Positions 61,866 to 64,000 of a DNA stretch of 64,000 nt are shown here, piece by piece. The notes beneath the pieces were generated by a model. The model saw nothing but the letters and a program-made list of their open reading frames with translations, ran no database searches and was not told the DNA's origin. Location: positions 62,001 to 126,000 of the forward strand of contig CAZHLJ010000004.1 of assembly GCA_964533215.1 (NCBI GenBank), written 5' to 3'. Made by a program: the position numbers and the translations under genes. Within the stretch, counting starts at the first letter, position 1, and the number at the start of each line of letters is the position of its first letter. This stretch comes from Bact-08 sp964533215 (GTDB lineage Bacteria > Bacteroidota > Bacteroidia > Bacteroidales > UBA932).

Positions 61866-63560
61866 CTAATACTTAAAACTACTCCCGCCAATAAACTCCC
61901 TCATTACAGATGTTGGGGGAATCAGAGCAATCTCGGCAGGCTGCAGCTCCTGGATATAAGACAGGAACTTGAGAAGCCTAATGCTCTCGGTAGACGCCGG
62001 AGAGCTGGGAGAAATCCTCCTGAGAACTGGTTCAGCGTAGTATTTGAGCATAGGAAGCTCATATATGAGTGCCGAATTGAACATGATGTCTGCGTTTTCC
62101 TGATATGGGAAGATATTGTTTATCTCTCCTCTCCGCACACTTTGCCACCTCATTATTGTTCCTTCAGGTGAAATTCCTCTGTAGTTCCCGTCTCTGACAA
62201 TCCTGCGGATAAGACGACTGTCAGAAGTGGATATGTTATTATTCTCATCCAAAGAGAGAGAAGTAAGCGCCGATGCGTAGACTCTGTAGATCTTTTCGTC
62301 AGGAACAAGTCGGGTCAGTTTTGGATTCAGTCCGTGAATCCCCTCCATGATAAGAATATCCTTCTCCCCCATTTGCAAGGTTTCGCCCTGGAAGACACGG
62401 TTTCCACTTGCAAAATCGAATTTAGGAAGCTCTATCCTCTTCCCCGCAAAAAGGTCATTAAGCTGCCGGTTCAGGAATTCCACATCCAAGGCCTCGATGG
62501 ACTCGAAGTCATAATTACCGTCTTTGTCATGCGGAGTCCTGTCCCTGTTTACAAAGTAATTATCCATCTCAATGACAATAGGGTTGAGCCCCAGGACTTT
62601 TGCCTGAAGAGCTATCCTTTTGGATGTTGTTGTTTTACCACTGCTGGACGGACCGGCAATAAGGACAAGCCTAACCTTGTCCCTACGCTTGAATATCTCA
62701 TCAGCAATTGCAGCATATTTCCTTTCGTGAAGTCCCTCGGCAATCTGGATAAGTGAACCTGCCTTTCCCTCCAGAATAGCCCTGTTCAATGTTCCAACGC
62801 CTTTTACCCCAAGTATCTGACACCAATCCGAATGCTCCTTGAATACATCAAAGAGTTTATATTGGTATGGGGTCTTTACTATTTCATATGGGTTGGTTAT
62901 CTGAGGGGTGATTATAAGGAACCCTCGGCTGAAAGATTCAAAGTCAAAGGTCTTTATCATACCTGTGGACTCTAGGAGCGGTCCATAGAAGTGGTCAGGA
63001 TAACCATCCAGAAAATATACTGTGGTGAAAAATTTTCCTCTTAGCTGATGTAGCGTTGCCTTCTCGGGTCGGTTTGTCTTTTTAAAAAGTTCAATAGCCT
63101 CATCCGTACGGATTTTCTGACGAGTGAAAGGTAGATCGGCATCTATTAATTCCTGCATTTTTCTCTTTATAGCAGATATCTCATATTCACTTAGAATAAC
63201 AACTTTCTTATGACCATCCTCATTTAGTTCCAGTTCATGGAGTTCTCCGTACATCCCATTTTGCAGGTTGTAGTCAATTACCAACGAATATTGAGGGTAA
63301 AGGTCGGCAAGGGCTTTTTGTAGGACAAAGTTAAGGGAGCGGACATAGGTCCGGTGACCATCAGGATGAGAGAAGTCGATAAATTTTATAGTATGAGGTA
63401 TATAGATCTGAAAACCCAGCTCTTTAAGCTGATTATCCACCAACGCCGCCAATGCAGGCCACTCCAGATTTAGGTTTATTTGCTTAAGGAAGGAACTTAA
63501 TGTTGTCCCAGGTTGGCATTCAAAAGACTGTTCGAGATTTTCACAATAAACACTTACCAT
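61866..63560 (-). CDS. nucleoside kinase with TGS/ThrRS-like N-terminal domains
   Basis: A 564-residue protein. The N-terminus (about 1-60) resembles a TGS domain. Residues 60-200 resemble the second additional domain of threonyl-tRNA synthetase (FIDFSHPDGHRTYVRSLNFVL, FTTVYFLDGYPDHFYGPLLES). The C-terminal half is a uridine kinase/phosphoribulokinase-type P-loop domain: LIAGPSSSGKTTTSKRIA, EMDNYFVNRDRTPHDKDGNYDFES and LIMEGIHGLNP. This fusion is common in Bacteroidetes and Firmicutes and is annotated as uridine kinase or nucleoside kinase; the true substrate is not settled. It lies 14 bases after uvrA on the same strand. Confidence 0.88.
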   Translation of the reverse strand: MVSVYCENLEQSFECQPGTTLSSFLKQINLNLEWPALAALVDNQLKELGFQIYIPHTIKFIDFSHPDGHRTYVRSLNFVLQKALADLYPQYSLVIDYNLQNGMYGELHELELNEDGHKKVVILSEYEISAIKRKMQELIDADLPFTRQKIRTDEAIELFKKTNRPEKATLHQLRGKFFTTVYFLDGYPDHFYGPLLESTGMIKTFDFESFSRGFLIITPQITNPYEIVKTPYQYKLFDVFKEHSDWCQILGVKGVGTLNRAILEGKAGSLIQIAEGLHERKYAAIADEIFKRRDKVRLVLIAGPSSSGKTTTSKRIALQAKVLGLNPIVIEMDNYFVNRDRTPHDKDGNYDFESIEALDVEFLNRQLNDLFAGKRIELPKFDFASGNRVFQGETLQMGEKDILIMEGIHGLNPKLTRLVPDEKIYRVYASALTSLSLDENNNISTSDSRLIRRIVRDGNYRGISPEGTIMRWQSVRRGEINNIFPYQENADIMFNSALIYELPMLKYYAEPVLRRISPSSPASTESIRLLKFLSYIQELQPAEIALIPPTSVMREFIGGSSFKY

Positions 63561-63574
63561 AATTAATCATTTTT

Positions 63575-64000
63575 CTACAGGTACATTCCTGTAACAGATT
63601 CCGGATTTATTCTCAATTGCTCAGGTGTTCCCTGAGCCACGATTCTTCCACCCTTGGCCCCTCCGTCAGGTCCAAGATCAAAAATATAATCAACCGAACG
63701 CAACACATCAAGGTTGTGTTCAATTATCAATACTGTATTTCCCTTGTCTACAATTTTCTGCAAAACTCCAAGTAATACTCTTATATCCTCGAAGTGAAGA
63801 CCTGTTGTTGGTTCATCCAGAAGGTACAAGGAGTTACCGGTATCTTTCTTTGAAAGTTCCGTAGCAAGTTTAACCCTTTGACTCTCCCCTCCGCTCAATG
63901 TAAGAGAAGATTGCCCCAGCTTCACATAGCCCAGGCCGACCTCCTCCAGAGCTTTCAGGCGCTGCAATATAGATGGAATGTTTTCAAAAAACTGAACTGA
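63575..64000 (-). CDS. uvrA: excinuclease ABC subunit A, C-terminal end (cut by window edge)
   Basis: The last about 142 codons of uvrA; the gene continues beyond the window. It includes the residues FFENIPSILQRLKALEEVGLGY, the second ABC signature LTLSGGESQRVKLATEL, Walker B SLYLLDEPTTGLH and the switch region LIIEHNLDVLRSVDYIFDLGPDGG. UvrA finds bulky DNA lesions for nucleotide excision repair. The nucleoside kinase is 14 bases downstream on the same strand. Confidence 0.97.
   Translation of the reverse strand, partial: SVQFFENIPSILQRLKALEEVGLGYVKLGQSSLTLSGGESQRVKLATELSKKDTGNSLYLLDEPTTGLHFEDIRVLLGVLQKIVDKGNTVLIIEHNLDVLRSVDYIFDLGPDGGAKGGRIVAQGTPEQLRINPESVTGMYL

Noticed and set aside
1..64000. 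CRISPR arrays, tRNA/rRNA genes, insertion sequences or prophage
   Set aside because: No regularly spaced repeats, no cloverleaf sequences, and no transposase or integrase motifs were seen in any intergenic region or frame.

Overview
The window reads as a chromosomal segment of an anaerobic member of the Bacteroidetes, most likely order Bacteroidales. The evidence is three tandem SusC/SusD outer-membrane import pairs, TonB-dependent receptors, a Bacteroidetes-type ribosomal operon (rplM-rpsI-rpsB-tsf), promoters of the TTTG-N19-TAnnTTTG type, and few Shine-Dalgarno sequences. An oxygen-sensitive Flx-Hdr electron-transfer cluster suggests an obligate anaerobe. Genus cannot be decided from the sequence.

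Layout. 1-3.6 kb (minus): a TonB-dependent receptor, a YfiR-like periplasmic protein and a sensor kinase cut by the window edge. 3.7-5.3 kb (plus): an AlkD-like DNA glycosylase and an acyltransferase. 5.3-16.2 kb (minus): xanthine dehydrogenase (xdhA, xdhB), a small membrane protein, then hdrC-hdrB-hdrA-flxD-flxC-flxB-flxA, which together look like a purine-oxidation and flavin-based electron-bifurcation locus. 16.3-19.7 kb: a Nudix hydrolase converging on a class C-type serine hydrolase and an Xaa-Pro aminopeptidase. 19.7-21.9 kb: an AT-rich stretch with a secreted C10 (streptopain-like) protease. 21.9-37.9 kb (minus): three SusC/SusD pairs with no glycoside hydrolases. 38-40 kb (minus): lpxK and dusB.

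40-44 kb (plus): pfkA, then rplM-rpsI-rpsB-tsf closed by a strong terminator. 44.0-46.7 kb: a 30-bp palindrome, a consensus promoter, an FMN riboswitch and, four bases after the aptamer, a TonB-dependent receptor, making this a strong candidate for an outer-membrane flavin importer. 46.7-64 kb is mostly envelope biogenesis: kdtA, an MlaE/MlaF-type transporter, a cyclophilin lipoprotein, a patatin/beta-barrel protein, a flippase, dut, murF, an ECF sigma factor with a membrane-anchored barrel-like partner and a glycosyltransferase, a TPR lipoprotein-like protein with an EnvC-like LytM protein, a nucleoside kinase and the 3' end of uvrA.

The two most interesting units are the FMN-riboswitch-controlled TonB receptor and the xdh/Flx-Hdr locus. 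No tRNA, rRNA, CRISPR array, transposase or integrase was seen.
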